Below are positions 1 to 11,389 of a DNA stretch of 64,000 bases, in pieces. Source of the DNA: Argyresthia goedartella (taxonomy: Eukaryota; Arthropoda; Insecta; Lepidoptera; Argyresthiidae); assembly GCA_949825045.1 (NCBI GenBank), contig OX463813.1:26394001-26458000 (forward strand), given 5' to 3'. A model generated the notes under the pieces. The model was not told where the DNA came from. It saw only the letters and a list, made by a program, of their open reading frames with translations, and did no database searches. Position numbers and translations under genes: made by a program. Within the stretch, counting starts at the first letter, position 1. Each line of letters opens with the position of its first letter.

Positions 1-173
1 GGATCATCGATCAGTCCAAATAAATTATAGATAGATACTTACTTGTTTATCAAAATACCTGAATCATTCATAATTTCTGTATGTCACAACATAAACATAC
101 CTACTTTTATTTAAATATGTATGTTTACGAATCACATTAGCGTCCACCAACACCAGGCGATATCAAACACGTC

Positions 174-547
174 TCTCATGTTTTTAATTAGGCCCTGAAT
201 ATCGGTCAAGATATTTAATAGAGACGTTTTACTTGAAAATAAAACGTTTATTAAATACTTACCATATTCAGGGCCTAATATTTTTTAAATCTGCCTGGTG
301 GACATGAGAGATCTAATGAAGCTAAATTCGAATTCAACAATCCGAACTGCCTCGGTGGTGTGGTGGGGCGCGCGCGCAAACAAGGTACCACGCGGCTTAA
401 CCGAACATCCGGGCGGGAACGGACGGACCGGATATACGTCACTAGTTTAGCACTGAAAATCAAGGATGTCTTCTCATGTTTTTAATTAGGCCCTGAATAT
501 GGTAAGTATTTAATAAACGTTTTATTTTCAGGTAAAACGTCTCTATT
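174..547. repeat. Fold-back repeat with 63-bp inverted arms
   Basis: Bases 217-279 and 485-547 are reverse complements with one mismatch. The right arm is preceded by a 29-base block (472-500) that also occurs, in direct orientation, at 174-202. The order is therefore block A, inverted BA, spacer, AB. The spacer (280-471) is clearly more GC-rich than its surroundings. It carries only a 62-codon minus-strand open frame, which I do not take as a gene. The layout suggests a snap-back duplication or a small fold-back transposon; no transposase is present. Confidence 0.75.
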
Positions 548-830
548 GTTGGTATTTTTCACTGTTTTTATTGTATATATTTTTTATTATGGGAAGAAGA
601 CAAATATCCATGTTCAGTGTCCAATCAAAACCTATCTCTACCTCTACCTCTGCCACCCCTTATGCAAAAAGCGTCTACTTCATATGGTAAACCGGCAGAC
701 CGAATAAGTCCGAAAAAAACCTGTCCAAGTCAAGTTCGGATGGCACTATTTAAGCGATGTATTTCATGGCAATAGTTATCAAAAAAGGTACCGACAAAAT
801 AAAGGTTGAAAATTACCACATTTTTATTTA
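548..830. other. No gene seen
   Basis: AT-rich sequence with no credible open frame, RNA gene or repeat partner found elsewhere in the window. Confidence 0.4.
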
Positions 831-1273
831 AACCAATATTTTATTTATTAAAATCAAATTTACCTATACTATGATCGCAGGAAACACTAAAGAAATCTCC
901 GTTGGTCACTGGTCACTCCGACATCTATGACAAAATCTTCCATCTCTTTTTCTATTCCTGTATCATTTGTTATTGGGTATTTACTTTCTATTTTATGAAG
1001 ATGTTTGCGAAATAATTTTTCCGTTAATTCACGCAATTTTCCAGTACCTTTCTCGTGCTTTTAAATGGATTATTGGATATTACCTTTTAATAAAGACCAA
1101 GACCCGAGGCCATTATATGAACACAAATTTTGTTACAAATCAAGCTTTAACGTTAGCAATATCGAAATCGATAAAAAGGTTCGATCCGGACTTACTTGCA
1201 CAGGTCTATGACGGGTGTGCGGGACGTCACCCCCTCCGCGATTTCCTTTTTTCACTCTGGCCATCAATCCTGA
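831..1273 (+). repeat. Direct repeat D1, copy 1
   Basis: This block runs parallel to 2085-2503. Shared stretches include 'ccatctctttt', 'atttttccgtt', 'caattttccagtac', 'gatcgaaatcgata'-type words and an ending 'ggccatcaatcctga'. The copies carry many substitutions and small indels, so the duplication is old. The 136-codon plus-strand open frame at 967-1377 lies across the block, is not conserved in copy 2, and is judged spurious. Confidence 0.7.
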
Positions 1274-1924
1274 CATGGATTACAGATATACCCAGCTTTT
1301 TCTGCTTCTTTTTTAGAACAAAACCGTATAACTCCAAAATATTTTGCACATACCCGGTTCAGCCAGAATACTCTTGAATACCAAGGAATACAGTGTGTAA
1401 TGGCGTTCGGAGAAACCAGGCCACAGCAATTCGTGTTAATCTAAGAAACAAAGAAAACCATCTGAAACTGCACGTGAATTTTACACAAAGCGCCCAACGG
1501 AGGTAAGGTACTCTCGAGAACAAGTAAGTGCTCCTTTGTATGTAGAATTTCTTTGATACTAAGAAGGTACCTACTCACCTACTTGTCGCCTAATGAACCC
1601 ACTTGCAAGTATATTAAATATTAGGTGGATCTTTGTATCAGGAATTTACGGTTGGCTGAGTATCACAAACTTACTATTTTTTTTTCCTACAATAGGGGTA
1701 GGTAATGTCCAAGTCAAGATCAATTGCCATTTTTTAGTGAGGAAGTCAAAGAGGATAATTAAAAAAAGGTACGCGATACAATAAGGTATTTATTACTTAA
1801 ATGACGGGACTGTATGGGGTTAATCTGGCTCAACACAGACCTTGCTGTTAATAATTTTGTAATTATTTATTCCTACTTATTAATTATGATATAATAATAA
1901 ATTTGTATTAGTTAAGCACAATTT

Positions 1925-2084
1925 TTAAAAGAGATCTAAAAATCAATCTGTGGGAGTTTCTACGCCCTTCTTCTCCCACAGTGGTCCAATGTAGAGAAGT
2001 GGCAAAAATGACGATTGCTAAGTATATGTAAATATCTACAGTAATAAAGACATTTGGAATTGGAATTGGAATTAGAATTGGAAT
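1925..2084 (+). mobile_element. LINE 3'-end fragment with GGAATT tail
   Basis: The sequence ends in a short tandem array of 'ggaatt' (about 2055-2084) after 'agtaataaagacatt', the usual look of a Jockey/CR1-group LINE 3' terminus. The block 'cacagtggtccaatgtagagaag' also occurs near 24630, so it is a repeated 3' UTR. No RT coding remains, and the 5' limit is uncertain. Confidence 0.55.
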
Positions 2085-2503
2085 TAACTAATATTTTGTT
2101 CATTAGATTCAAAATCAAATGTATCTATACAATTATAGCAAGAAACACGAAATTTTCGTTCGTCACTGATTACTCTGACTTCTATTATAAACTTATCCAT
2201 CTCTTTTTATATTCCTATATCATTTGATACTCGGTATTAACTAGTTTCTGAACATGTTTTACAAATATTTTTCCGTTCGATGTCACAATTTTCCAGTACT
2301 GTTCTAGCTAGTTCTCGTTAGTTATTACGCAAGTACAAGTGCAAGCTTCAACATGAGCAAGATCGAAATCGATAAGCCGGTTCGATGCGGACTTGCGCAG
2401 CACTATGCAAAAGGTAAGGCATGGCCTTTGCGGGCGTGAGGGAGGAGTGCGGGACGTCACCCCCACCGCGATTTCCTCTATCACCTTCGGCCATCAATCC
2501 TGA
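2085..2503 (+). repeat. Direct repeat D1, copy 2
   Basis: Second copy of the block at 831-1273, about 1.25 kb downstream in the same orientation. Copy 2 begins exactly where the GGAATT-tailed LINE 3' end stops. No coding function is seen. It could be a segmental duplication or two copies of an unnamed repeat. Confidence 0.7.
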
Positions 2504-2707
2504 TTTGTGCTATGGGTAGATTACAAAGGGAAATTGAAAGTGACTCATAAATAAATTAAAAAACCTAGAGGTACAATACTACAGATTAGGGAAGACGGCG
2601 AGATTGTTTGAAGGCACTTAAAATGATGAGGAAATGAGAGATGTATGCCACGTAGCTAAGGTCCTTAGGAGATAAATAAATACATAAGCTATATATATAA
2701 GCACTAT

Positions 2708-2944
2708 AATAATAATAATAATACCTTGGGCACTATTTACACAAATTGATCTAGCCCCAAACTAGGATTCCCTATATCTTGGGTACTAGACAACGAAATA
2801 AATATTATACTTAGATAGATAAAAAAACATGACTGGAGGTACAAACATCCATTCTCATCAAACAAATATTTGCCCCCACCGGGACTCGAACCCGGGACCC
2901 TTGGCTTCGTAGGCAGGGTCACTGCCGACTCGGCCATTTGGATT
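2708..2944 (-). mobile_element. tRNA-headed SINE, copy A
   Basis: Read on the minus strand, the head resembles a tRNA: a box-A-like 'GGCCGAGTCGGC' and a box B 'GGGTTCGAGTCCCGG' (complement at about 2880-2894). These are followed by a body and an (ATT)n tail, seen on plus as 'aataataataata' at 2708-2722. Four other copies lie in this window (25342, 28583, 41042 and a diverged one at 42455). The head is a pol III promoter, not a working tRNA gene, because the acceptor stem and 3' half are not tRNA-like. Confidence 0.85.
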
Positions 2945-3018
2945 TTAATATCAGAAGTTTCTGAGATAGTGAGTTGTATGGTATTTTTGTCTTTTTTCTG
3001 AAATACTTGTTTACTCAA

Positions 3019-3629
3019 AATTTCTAAATTATAGAAAATATATATTTAAGATTCTCACAAACGTTACAGTTTGAAAACATTTAATTTATTTTCTGATTTA
3101 CCCACCAAAGTACCCTCCGTATTCAAAATTTATTTGCTTTTATCTCTTCGTGTTTATTTTACATATGAAAAATACCTATAAATCATTAATTGTTGCCTTA
3201 CTAACTGTCTATCGCTTCGTAAACCGGCCGGTTGTGATTGTTACTTCATGATAAATTGCTCATCATAATTTGTGATTCAAAATTATGCAAGGGAAAATTA
3301 TTCTATTTTTTGGTACAATATTTACGAAAACTATCGTCCCTGAGTCAGGCGTAACTTCACAAAACAACACCCGGTCTAAATATGTACCAAATTTCAACTT
3401 GAATATCACCGGCGTTTGCTAACGCCACTTTTCCGTTAGTTTTTATTTTTTTTTACCATAGCTTAAATTTCAAAATCGCGACCCGTCCTAACAACCCTCG
3501 GTTTTTGAGGGGTTAAGGTAGAGAACCCTAAAAAAATGATGTTACAAATACGAGTCTTATCTAAAAGAGACCTCCTCCAGCACTCCAACTCCAGAATAGT
3601 TGACCGAGCGAGCGAAGCGTGCATCTCAT
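3019..3629. other. Unassigned AT-rich sequence
   Basis: No gene seen. The segment 3560-3630 ('cctcctccagcactccaactccag' and 'gaccgagcgagcgaagcg') looks like a generic interspersed repeat. It abuts the first bases of the BEL/Pao element's 3' LTR, so the rest of that LTR appears to be replaced or truncated here. Confidence 0.4.
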
Positions 3630-3668
3630 ATTAAACAGTCACCCGCCCGGACAGGCCCGAACCTGTCC

Positions 3669-4820
3669 CTAATCAATAGGAAGGCGAGAAAGTGTTGCGA
3701 CCGCTCTCTTGAGGACCGAGTCCCCCACCTTGACTTCTGCTGATCGAGGCGTGCCATCCCGACCCGTGTACAAATTGACGATCCGTCCTCGTCTCCTACT
3801 CAATGATGGCAGGTTTGCATCCTTAATCAGCACCAAATCACCGACTTGAGGGGGGCTCGTCCGGTCAGTCCACTTAAGGCGCTGCTGCAAGATGTGCAAG
3901 TACTCAAGGGACCACCGTTTCCAAAAATCTTGAGCCATCTGCTGCAACATCTGCCACCTAGTTAACCGACTTAACTTAACATCACCGAATGGGTATTCTG
4001 GCAGGGCGTTAAGGGGCTGACCTATCAGGAAGTGACCCGGCGTCAACGCTTCCAAATCATTTGGATCCGAACTGAGCAGGCACAACGGACGCGAGTTCAG
4101 TGTCATTTCAATTTTACAGAACAGCGTCGCAAGCTCTTCAAAGCCTAGAGAGGTCTCACCGATGATCCTCGTCAGGTGCGACTTAGCAGATTTAACCGCA
4201 GCCTCAAAAATTCCTCCCCAATGAGGACATCCCGGCGGACTGAAAACCCATTCAATCCCTCGTCGGGAGCAAGCCGTACCGATGGCGTCCTGGTTACCGT
4301 TCAGGAATTGAGTGACCTCCTGCAGATATCGCCTGGCTCCGACAAAATTTGTGCCGTTGTCCGAACGGATTAATGACGGGAGGCCCCTTCGTGAGACGAA
4401 CCGATCCAGACATGCGATAAATGCCTCTGTAGTGAGGTCACTGACCACCTCCAAGTGGACTGCCTTCGTGGCCAAGCACACGAAGATACACAGGTATGAC
4501 TTCACTAATCTGGCGTTCCGTAGCTGTGAAGACTTGACCATGAATGGTCCCGCGAAATCCGTTCCGGCACCCGCAAAGGGCCGGATTTCGTTAACCCTAT
4601 CCGAGGGCAAATCGCCCATCTGGGGCTGCATCGTAGCCGCCTTGGCCCGATAACAAGGCAGGCACCGAAATACGACGCTATGCACTAAGCGTCTTCCCAA
4701 TAGAATCCAGAACTCGCGCTGGAGAAACGCCATCAAGGCGTGGCATCCGACATGCCCATTCCGAATGTGTCGATCCTGTATCAACAGTTCGACCAACTTC
4801 CCTTTCCTAGGGAGTAACAA
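3669..4820 (-). pseudogene. BEL-1 integrase with C-terminal DUF5641-like region
   Basis: This is the integrase part of pol, which would insert the element cDNA. The frame is 383 codons. An HHCC zinc motif is visible (His18, His23, Cys53, Cys56), followed by the catalytic triad: Asp88 in 'GTDFAGPF', Asp154 in 'IRSDNGTNF', Glu206 in 'GGIFEAAVKSAK'. The C-terminal part ('VGDLVLIKDANLP' to 'ATLSRLPID') is the tail typical of Pao integrases. The listed start is artificial. Upstream, relative to the second BEL copy, about 28 bases are missing near 4870; this shifts the frame and cuts integrase off from RNase H. The catalytic residues are intact, so the protein part is well preserved. Confidence 0.9.
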
Positions 4821-4867
4821 CGGGTGGCGAGCCGCATAAGGCAGGTTGGCATTCCGCAGCCGACCTC

Positions 4868-6124
4868 CTACGGGTTGAGCCGAGCCACAGCTCCCTTCAG
4901 TTGGACGCGTCCGCGTCTCAGAATGTCCAATTCGGACTTAAAGTGCACCGTCTGCACGTTCCGTACCAATGCGAACAAAGCATGGTTCCGTTCCCGTGGT
5001 GTCAGGACCTGTGTCCGCACCCGTTGCGCCTCAGAATTCCGATAATTCCGCGCAAATCGGCAGATCCAGGCGGTCACATTGACCAGCTTGTCGAGCGAGC
5101 TGTACCGTTCCAGCAGGCTGAACTCCTCTTCCGGCTCTGGTTGCGTCGTACAGACACCGACTGTCAAGGCGCCGTTCGCCGTGGTAACGCGTGGACTCAT
5201 TGGCCAATCCGATTCGGCTTGAGTCAACCATTTTGGACCCCACCACAAGGGATGTCCAACCAACTCCGGAGCGTGACACCCACGAGACGCACAGTCTGCT
5301 GGGTTCGTTTCCCCTGGAACATGTCTCCAGATTAAGGGAACCTCCGAAGTCAAAATCTGCGAAACCCGATTCGCCACAAAAATCTCCAGCTTGTGAACTG
5401 AAGCCTTCAGCCAGCATAACACGATCTGGTTGTCCGTCCAAGCGTAGACCGTATCTTCTAACGCTATTGACCCACGAAGAACCGTCATCGTGTGGTTGAG
5501 CAGACGAGTCAGGAGAGCCGCTCCTGAAAGCTCTAATTTGGGAATGTTCAGGCGAGTGCGCAACGGCGCAACCTTGCTCTTGGCCATGACCAACCGCATA
5601 TCAACCTCCCCCGAGGAGTCGACCGTACGCAGATGCACCGCAGCTCCGTAGCCCTTCTCCGAGGCATCGCAAAACCCATGCAGGGTGGCGGTGTATCGTT
5701 TGGTGGGGACCAACTTCCGTGGCAGTGAAATCCGATTGATGCCAGGGAGGGTCGAAAAGAACGATTCCCACTCTGAGCTCAATGACCCGCCGATCGGGTC
5801 GTCCCATTTCAGCTCAGCAGACCACAATTGCTGCATAAAACACTTGAGCTGAAATGTTACCGGGGTGATCCACCCGTTTGGATCAAATGTCCTAGCCACC
5901 GTTGAAAGGACGTTCCGTTTCGTCCAGACCTTCGGGGAGTCTAACTCGACCCGATACGAAAACATGTCTGACACCGGCTGGTACTGGACGCCTAATATTC
6001 GGATTTTCCAGATTTTCGAAAATGTGGGGCTCCTGCTGGTGGTCATCCGGAAGACCAGACAGTAACTCTGGAGAGTTCGACATCCATTTCCGGAGATCGT
6101 AATCTCCACCCCGTAAAAGCTCAA
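4868..6124 (-). pseudogene. BEL-1 RNase H and RT-RNase H connection
   Basis: This is the middle of pol. RNase H acidic residues are visible in 'HGFCDASEKGYGAAV', 'PKLELSGAALLTRLL' and 'VYAWTDNQIVLCWL'. The real protein begins in this frame at about 6010; the first 35 or so codons are out-of-frame sequence of RT. One extra base near 5990-6020 moves the frame away from the RT part. The frame ends at a TAG at 4868-4870, created by the 28-base deletion just before integrase. The span 4895-6708 matches the segment that is deleted in the second BEL copy. Confidence 0.85.
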
Positions 6125-7472
6125 CTAGCTTGTCCCGTCGAGCGAGCGCCTCCTCTACGGAATCTGCACCGGTACAGATATCGTCCACGTAGAGATCCTG
6201 CTCCAGGATCGCTGCTCCTCTAGGGAAGTTTAACCGTTCTCGATCCGCTAACTCCCGCAGAGTGCGAATCGCCAAATAAGGACTAGACCGTAGCCCGTAC
6301 GTGTTGGTGTTCAGCTCGTACACCCTGATGGGCTGATCTGGGCTCTCTCGCCACAGTATCAGCTGATACCGTCTATCGTCAGGGTGAATGACCGTCTGCC
6401 TAAACATCATCCGGATGTCAGCTACAAACACAACATTGTGTCGACGGAACCGTGTGATAACATCCGCGATGTCATGGTTCAACTTCGGCCCTGAATGCAA
6501 ACACTGGTTCAGGTTCATGCCGTTAGATGTTGATGCCGATCCATCGAACACTACCCGTATTTTGCCCTCCGGGGTCCTCAAGACCGCGTGATGAGGCAGG
6601 AAGCAGTGGTCGTCACGCTTCCAGTCGATACCCGAAACCGACATGTGGCCGAGCGATTCGTATTCCCGCATCAAGTCGACGTACTTCTGCCGGAAAATCC
6701 CGTGACGCTTCATGCGTCGTTCCATCGACAGAAGCCGCGTCTCGGCTGCATGGTGTGAACTGCCCAGCGGTGGGCGATCACTCCGGAATGGAAGACGTGT
6801 GAGAAATCGACCTGACCGAAGGCGACCAGTATTGTTCCGATAAAACTGTTCACACTCTTCTTCAACCGGGTCCAACCGGCGGACCGTAGGTGGTTCCTCC
6901 ACCTCCCAAAACTTCTGTATCACCTCCGAGAGTACAGAACCGAATAAGGGACTACTAGTCGCTAGGCGTGGGGCAGCCGGCATGACCGGACCCATTACCG
7001 CATGGCCCAGTCTGGTGTTGCCCGAAACCAGACCAGTCGCCTGCAACACGTGGACACCTGGAACTAACAGGTATCCCAAGGAATCAACACCCAATAAAAT
7101 GTCTACTGGGCCCGGAATATCAAACTCCGGGTCAGCCAGTGACAACCCAGCGACCAACTGTCGCACCGAGGGCGACAACCGTACGTGAGGGTGTGAGCCC
7201 ATCACATTAGGCATGACTAATGCCGTGACCGTCAGATTCACCGATGAATCCACCCGTGACGAGAGAGTAATCCGACATAATCCCTTAACGGAACCGACTT
7301 CCGTGTTCCCAATTCCCCGAATGGAATGTGGATACTCCCTTACCGAAATGCCCAACCGTCTTACAAGGTTGCACAAGACTAAGCACCCCTGGGCCCCCGA
7401 GTCCAATAGTGCTCGTGCCACACATGATTTGCCGTCCGAACTCCACGCTATCACAGAGGCGGTGGGGAGCAT
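5892..7472 (-). pseudogene. BEL-1 aspartic protease and reverse transcriptase
   Basis: N-terminal half of pol, 526 codons open. The retropepsin signature 'LLDSGAQGC' sits about 30 residues from the first Met. The RT domain follows, with 'IRVVFDGSAS', 'VVFVADIRMMFRQ' (first catalytic Asp) and 'LYVDDICTGAD' (YVDD at residues 428-431). All are typical of Pao RT. The true protein leaves this frame at about residue 490 because of a one-base frameshift. The frame is separated from gag only by a TAG at 7497-7499 in the same reading frame. Confidence 0.9.
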
Positions 7473-7496
7473 GACCGTCTGTGGAGTTGCGGCACC

Positions 7497-9319
7497 CTAT
7501 AAGTGGGCAGCGTGTCCCTGGCGGGAACATCCGCGGGGTCCGAACCCGCTCAGACCTCCGTCAGCCTTGGAGTAACTTGGCTGCTGATATGCAACCGGCA
7601 TATCAGACCGTATGTGCATCAAGGGGTCCCAACCCGTATAATAGGCCCCTCGCTGTCCCGGTATTCGATCATACCGGACGGTGTACGGTGTGCCCGGTGC
7701 GCACCGTGGATGAATGGGGGAGAGCGGATCCAACCTGGGGTGCTCTAGGAATGGGGGCGACATCCGACTGTTCGCCTCCCAGAGCGACGGGCAGGGTGGC
7801 GCAGAAGGTGGTGGACTCCCAACCTTCGCGCTACTTATAGGTGCCATCTGACACCCGCCCGTAACACGCGGTGAGCCAGCGGCCCGAAATCCTCGCTGAC
7901 CGTGGACAGCGGCGACCGAACCCCGGCTATCCCGCATGTTACCCCCCCGCGCTGCCCCCTTCCCCTCGGGGGGGGTCCCGTCCGCGGGTGCCCCAGTCAC
8001 CCCGTTGGTGACTCCCGTTGCCCGGAGGGGGACTGGGTCCAGCCCTGGTTGGGCCCTGTGGCCGACCAACCTGAGTGCGGCCCTGGTGACCGTCCGAAGG
8101 GCCTGATCGATTCAGGCACAACACTATGTGGTGCTTGCCACCACAGCACTCACAGGGGAACGCGCGCGAGCACTCGCTCGGCGTGTGCGGCACCAAACAA
8201 CCGAAATACAATCGGTGACGGAAGACAATCTTCCTGCGGGCAGCTACCCCGAGCGCCTTAAATTTGGCGCAACTAGTTACGTCATGACCGGCACTGTCGC
8301 AGTGCACACAGCCGTCACCCGACGGCGCGGCATTCAAAACGCCAAATTGTTTCGACCTCCCACCCCCCGTGGGGGCGCGGGGCGCGGCCCCTCCTGCATC
8401 CGCGCGGGTTGGCGCTGCACACTGGCTTCCGTGTCCAGTGTGTCACATCGCCTGCATTCACCCTCCAAAAAATCTGTCAATTGGACAAGTGTGGGCAGTT
8501 CCGTGCTACTGCCCCCATGCAGCTGTTCCAACCGACTTTGAACAGCTGCAGGCAACCGTGACAAAACCATATATAGAATGATATATGACCATTGGTCTAC
8601 CGGAAGACCAAGGTTCTGAAGGGCCTTAGTGGCCACCAGCACAGGGTTGAGCACCTGTACTCGGATGTCAACATCCCGTGTTACTCTAGGGATGCTAAAC
8701 AGCTTCCCCAGCTGCGCATCAACCAACCGCCGTTTGTGTTGGTAGCGGTCCAACAATATGGACCTTGCTATCTCATAATTGCCCGCCGTGACCGTTAGGT
8801 GACCGACCAACTCCTTCGGTTCACCCCGCAGAGCCATCAATAGTTGGGCCAACTTGTAGGCATTGTCCTGGTCGTCCCGAACGTGGACCAACTATCAAAT
8901 AAATTGATGAAGGCCGGCCACTCATCAATTGCCCCACTGAAGGCCGGAATCTCCAGGTGTAGCAGCCGTCCAACAACACCCTTCGGGGGTGGGTCTCCGT
9001 TACCCTCCCCACGGTCATTCCTTCGCGACCGCTTAATTTTCTCCGCGCGACGCTCAATGTCACCCAAGCATTCCATCGCTTGGTCAGCATCCGCGCAGAG
9101 CTGTTTCACTGTAGCCACCGAAGCTTCATCAGTAAGCCCGAGAGCTTCAGCCTCCGCAGACAGCCGACACACCTTCCCGACGCGTGTTATTGCGTCCTCC
9201 ACACGCTTAAGCAGGACATCATCCATGTCCGGTCGCTCCACATACTGTTGAGTATGGGCGAGCCATCTCATTTCCTCCCGGACACCATTCCGCAGTACCG
9301 TCAAGGGTGAAGGTGCCAT
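7497..9319 (-). pseudogene. BEL-1 gag (DUF1759 capsid plus zinc knuckles), frameshifted
   Basis: Gag is spread over four open segments: 9319-8837, 8891-8334, 8337-7939 and 8069-7497. The first two carry the DUF1759-like region ('PAFSGAIDEWPAFINLFDSW', then 'KLAQLLMALRGEPKELVGHL'). The third has CCHC zinc knuckles: 'CVHCDSAGHDVTSC' and 'CECCGGKHHIVLC'. A middle knuckle lacks its first Cys ('FGCLVPHTPSEC'). The last segment is a Pro/Arg-rich tail that aligns with the Gag tail of the second BEL copy. Three frame changes make this a pseudogene. ATG 9319 is the best start because it aligns with the Gag start of the other copy. Confidence 0.85.
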
Positions 9320-10011
9320 GTTGACCGATTTAATAGATTCTGGTCCTATACTTCACTACCGAACTAAGTATAGCCAGAGACCAGCACTTGCCCGTCAGCG
9401 CTGGGCACAGAAATTAAAACTAAGTTGTCAAAACTGAGGCAACTACTGGAACAATTAAATCCTAGAAATATTTAATATGGTCGCCCTGTGGATATACACC
9501 TTATAACTATACACTCTAAATCAATTAGAGAATGCCACCATAAAGCACAAAAAAAAATAACACACAAAATTTTATTATAAAAAAAAGCTATTTTTAATAT
9601 AATGTAGGTAGCCGTGAACCTTCTAGTGGCCTTTCCGATACGACCTACACCTCTACTGATGTCAGCAAAATCAGCTTAATACCCCTTAAATAGCCTGACC
9701 CTGCTCTGTAAACCGAAATAACACTGCAATACTATAGAAATCGACGTTCTATTAAAAGTAGTTACTTCGCAGAATGGCTGTTCAATCCTTTATGCGCACA
9801 AACAGTAGTTTCCGACTACAATTTTATAATAATTGTTAACTAAATCGTCAATTATACGTTCACTAACCGAAAATGAACCTAAATTGTGGTATACCGACCA
9901 CAAGACTCACTCACAACAAAGATTGCCGACCAATCTGAGGTACCCTTTCCCACTACAACGCGGCACAAAAAACAACCCTACAACCGTCCGTGAATCGATT
10001 TCCTACTAAGG

Positions 10012-10034
10012 AAACCACGCCTCTGCTACCAAAA
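10012..10034 (-). promoter_or_regulatory. BEL-1 primer-binding region
   Basis: The minus strand reads 'TTTTGGTAGCAGAGGCGTGG' directly inside the proposed 5' LTR. The second BEL element has 'TTTTGGTAGCTAGAGCGTGG' at the same place. The TGG start and the position fit a tRNA primer-binding site; I cannot name the tRNA. Confidence 0.5.
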
Positions 10035-10555
10035 TGAAAAATCCACGCCTTAACCGAAAGGGGTGGAATCTTGGTAGGGTTGTTTTTCATTGGAATGTCA
10101 CAAAGCAGTACTGACCTTGACGCCGTGGACCGGCATTCGAAAGCTCAATTCGAGGCGGGAGTACGGGATGAGGAACACGAGGGTGGGGGGTGATGGGAGT
10201 CGAATCTTACTCCTGTCGTAGTCCGCCGCCGGTGCCGTCGTGATGTTGCCGACTACAGGGGTCGCTATCCGACCGCGACGAATTGTTGACCGAACCACTT
10301 CAACCTTTCACAGCACGAAGCACTCATTACGATGACGTGAAATCTACTTATTTCTTGACGATTGTTCCTTGATTATTACAAATAACATACAGCCAAGCCT
10401 CCCGATGCTGGCGCCGACAAATTTTACCATGTGCAAGTGACAGCTAGCTAGTATTTTTTTTTCTATACAAGTGACAGCTAGCTAGTGATGTCCCGATCAC
10501 TCGCGGTCGATCCGCGCAACGAAAAACCGGTGCTTTCCGAAGCATAAATTAAACA
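10035..10555 (-). repeat. BEL-1 5' LTR (proposed)
   Basis: The limits are set by two clues. The inner edge is where the primer-binding region begins. The outer edge is the octamer TGTTTAAT (minus strand, 10548-10555), which also starts the 3' LTR remnant at 3630-3637. The resulting length, 521 bp, is close to the 545-bp LTR of the second BEL copy. The 3' LTR is too short to confirm the outer limit. A small open frame at 10098-10298 is not considered coding. Confidence 0.5.
10433..10488. repeat. Short tandem duplication inside the LTR
   Basis: The word 'caagtgacagctagctagt' occurs twice, separated by a T-rich spacer, near the outer end of the proposed LTR. Confidence 0.7.
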
Positions 10556-10939
10556 GGCTCCATTTCGACAAGATAGGATGCCGATTTTGCTTTCGTCTGT
10601 CTCTATGTCTGGTGTCAGTCAGTTCCGGTCTAGGGGCCACAGTGTTCAAGTGATCCTCACAAAACTTGGCACACGTGTTCCTTCAATTAAAAGATTGTTT
10701 TGTCGAGAGCTTTTTTCGATTTTCCCTTTAGGGGGAGAGTTATGACGTCATAAATTTTTTGTATGGTTTTTTTTTTCTGAAACCTATCGTGTGGGGTATC
10801 AAATTAAAACGATTCATGAGCCGGTTCTAAAAATATACTACACCATTACCTTTCGGCCGCTTGTTCTCTTAAAATCCAAGAAATATTTTCAAAACATACC
10901 AAGTTTGAACTCCTCAAAGTAGGAGACGGATTAGTAAAG

Positions 10940-11045
10940 AAGAGTAAGTGAAATAGACTATAACAATTTTCGTGAAAAGTCAATAGATTGTATTTTAAAT
11001 CGCAAAATGTACTTTACAAAGTTATTGATGCGGCTACTTTACTAC
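10940..11045 (+). repeat. Dispersed repeat R4, partial copy
   Basis: The stretch 'gtgaaaagtcaatagattg...atgtactttacaaagttattgatgcggctacttt' recurs at 18415-18560 and 26455-26570 (plus) and 31440-31560 (minus). It is non-coding in every copy. The family name is unknown to me. Confidence 0.7.
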
Positions 11046-11389
11046 TTGATTTTGATTGAATCTAATATACTTACCTATAAATTGGTTCACAGTCCCCCCT
11101 GTTAGCGAGGTCTCCTGCCTATAGGGCCACCAGTTATTCTTACTAGTACATCAACTACAACTTCTCACTTTAAAAATGTCAGGTGTTTACGCCTGTACCA
11201 CTCAATCCAAGAAAACATTCTTCAATGCACGTAAAACAAGCACTTCAAAAGGATTTTTCAGATTTTTCAGTGCACTCGCGTGCAGGAAACCCAGACATCC
11301 TTCAGTCGGATTCATTGTGTACATGGCAACCAGTGTACAAATAGTTACAGTTGCAGCGCCGACGCGTTACACTTGAGACGCGGGACAGT

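Larger units (their letters stand above)
3630..10555 (-). mobile_element. BEL/Pao LTR retrotransposon, old full-coding copy (BEL-1)
   Basis: On the minus strand the order is 5' LTR, primer-binding region, gag with zinc knuckles, aspartic protease, reverse transcriptase, RNase H, integrase, then the start of a 3' LTR. This order and the domain signatures are those of BEL/Pao elements. The 3' LTR is reduced to about eight bases (complement of 3630-3637, TGTTTAAT), which match the first bases of the proposed 5' LTR. Frameshifts and a deletion break the coding region into at least seven pieces, so this copy cannot make a full Gag-Pol. It is a relative of the element at 19036-24517, clearly diverged at protein level but alignable throughout integrase. 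Confidence 0.9.

Noticed and set aside
503..534. Mini-intron 'gtaagt...ttttattttcag' in the fold-back arm
   Set aside because: About 32 bases is too short for a spliceosomal intron, and the neighbouring sequence is not coding.
967..1377. 136-codon plus-strand frame
   Set aside because: It lies on a duplicated non-coding block, is not conserved in the second copy, and has a low-complexity hydrophobic start.
2870..2944. Possible tRNA genes at the SINE heads (also near 25545, 28590, 41225, 42660, 27400, 17140)
   Set aside because: Box A and box B are present, but no acceptor stem or complete cloverleaf can be drawn, and each is followed by a SINE body and tail.
4176..5499. Plus-strand frames opposite the BEL-1 integrase and RNase H
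   Set aside because: They are antisense shadows of the minus-strand pol.
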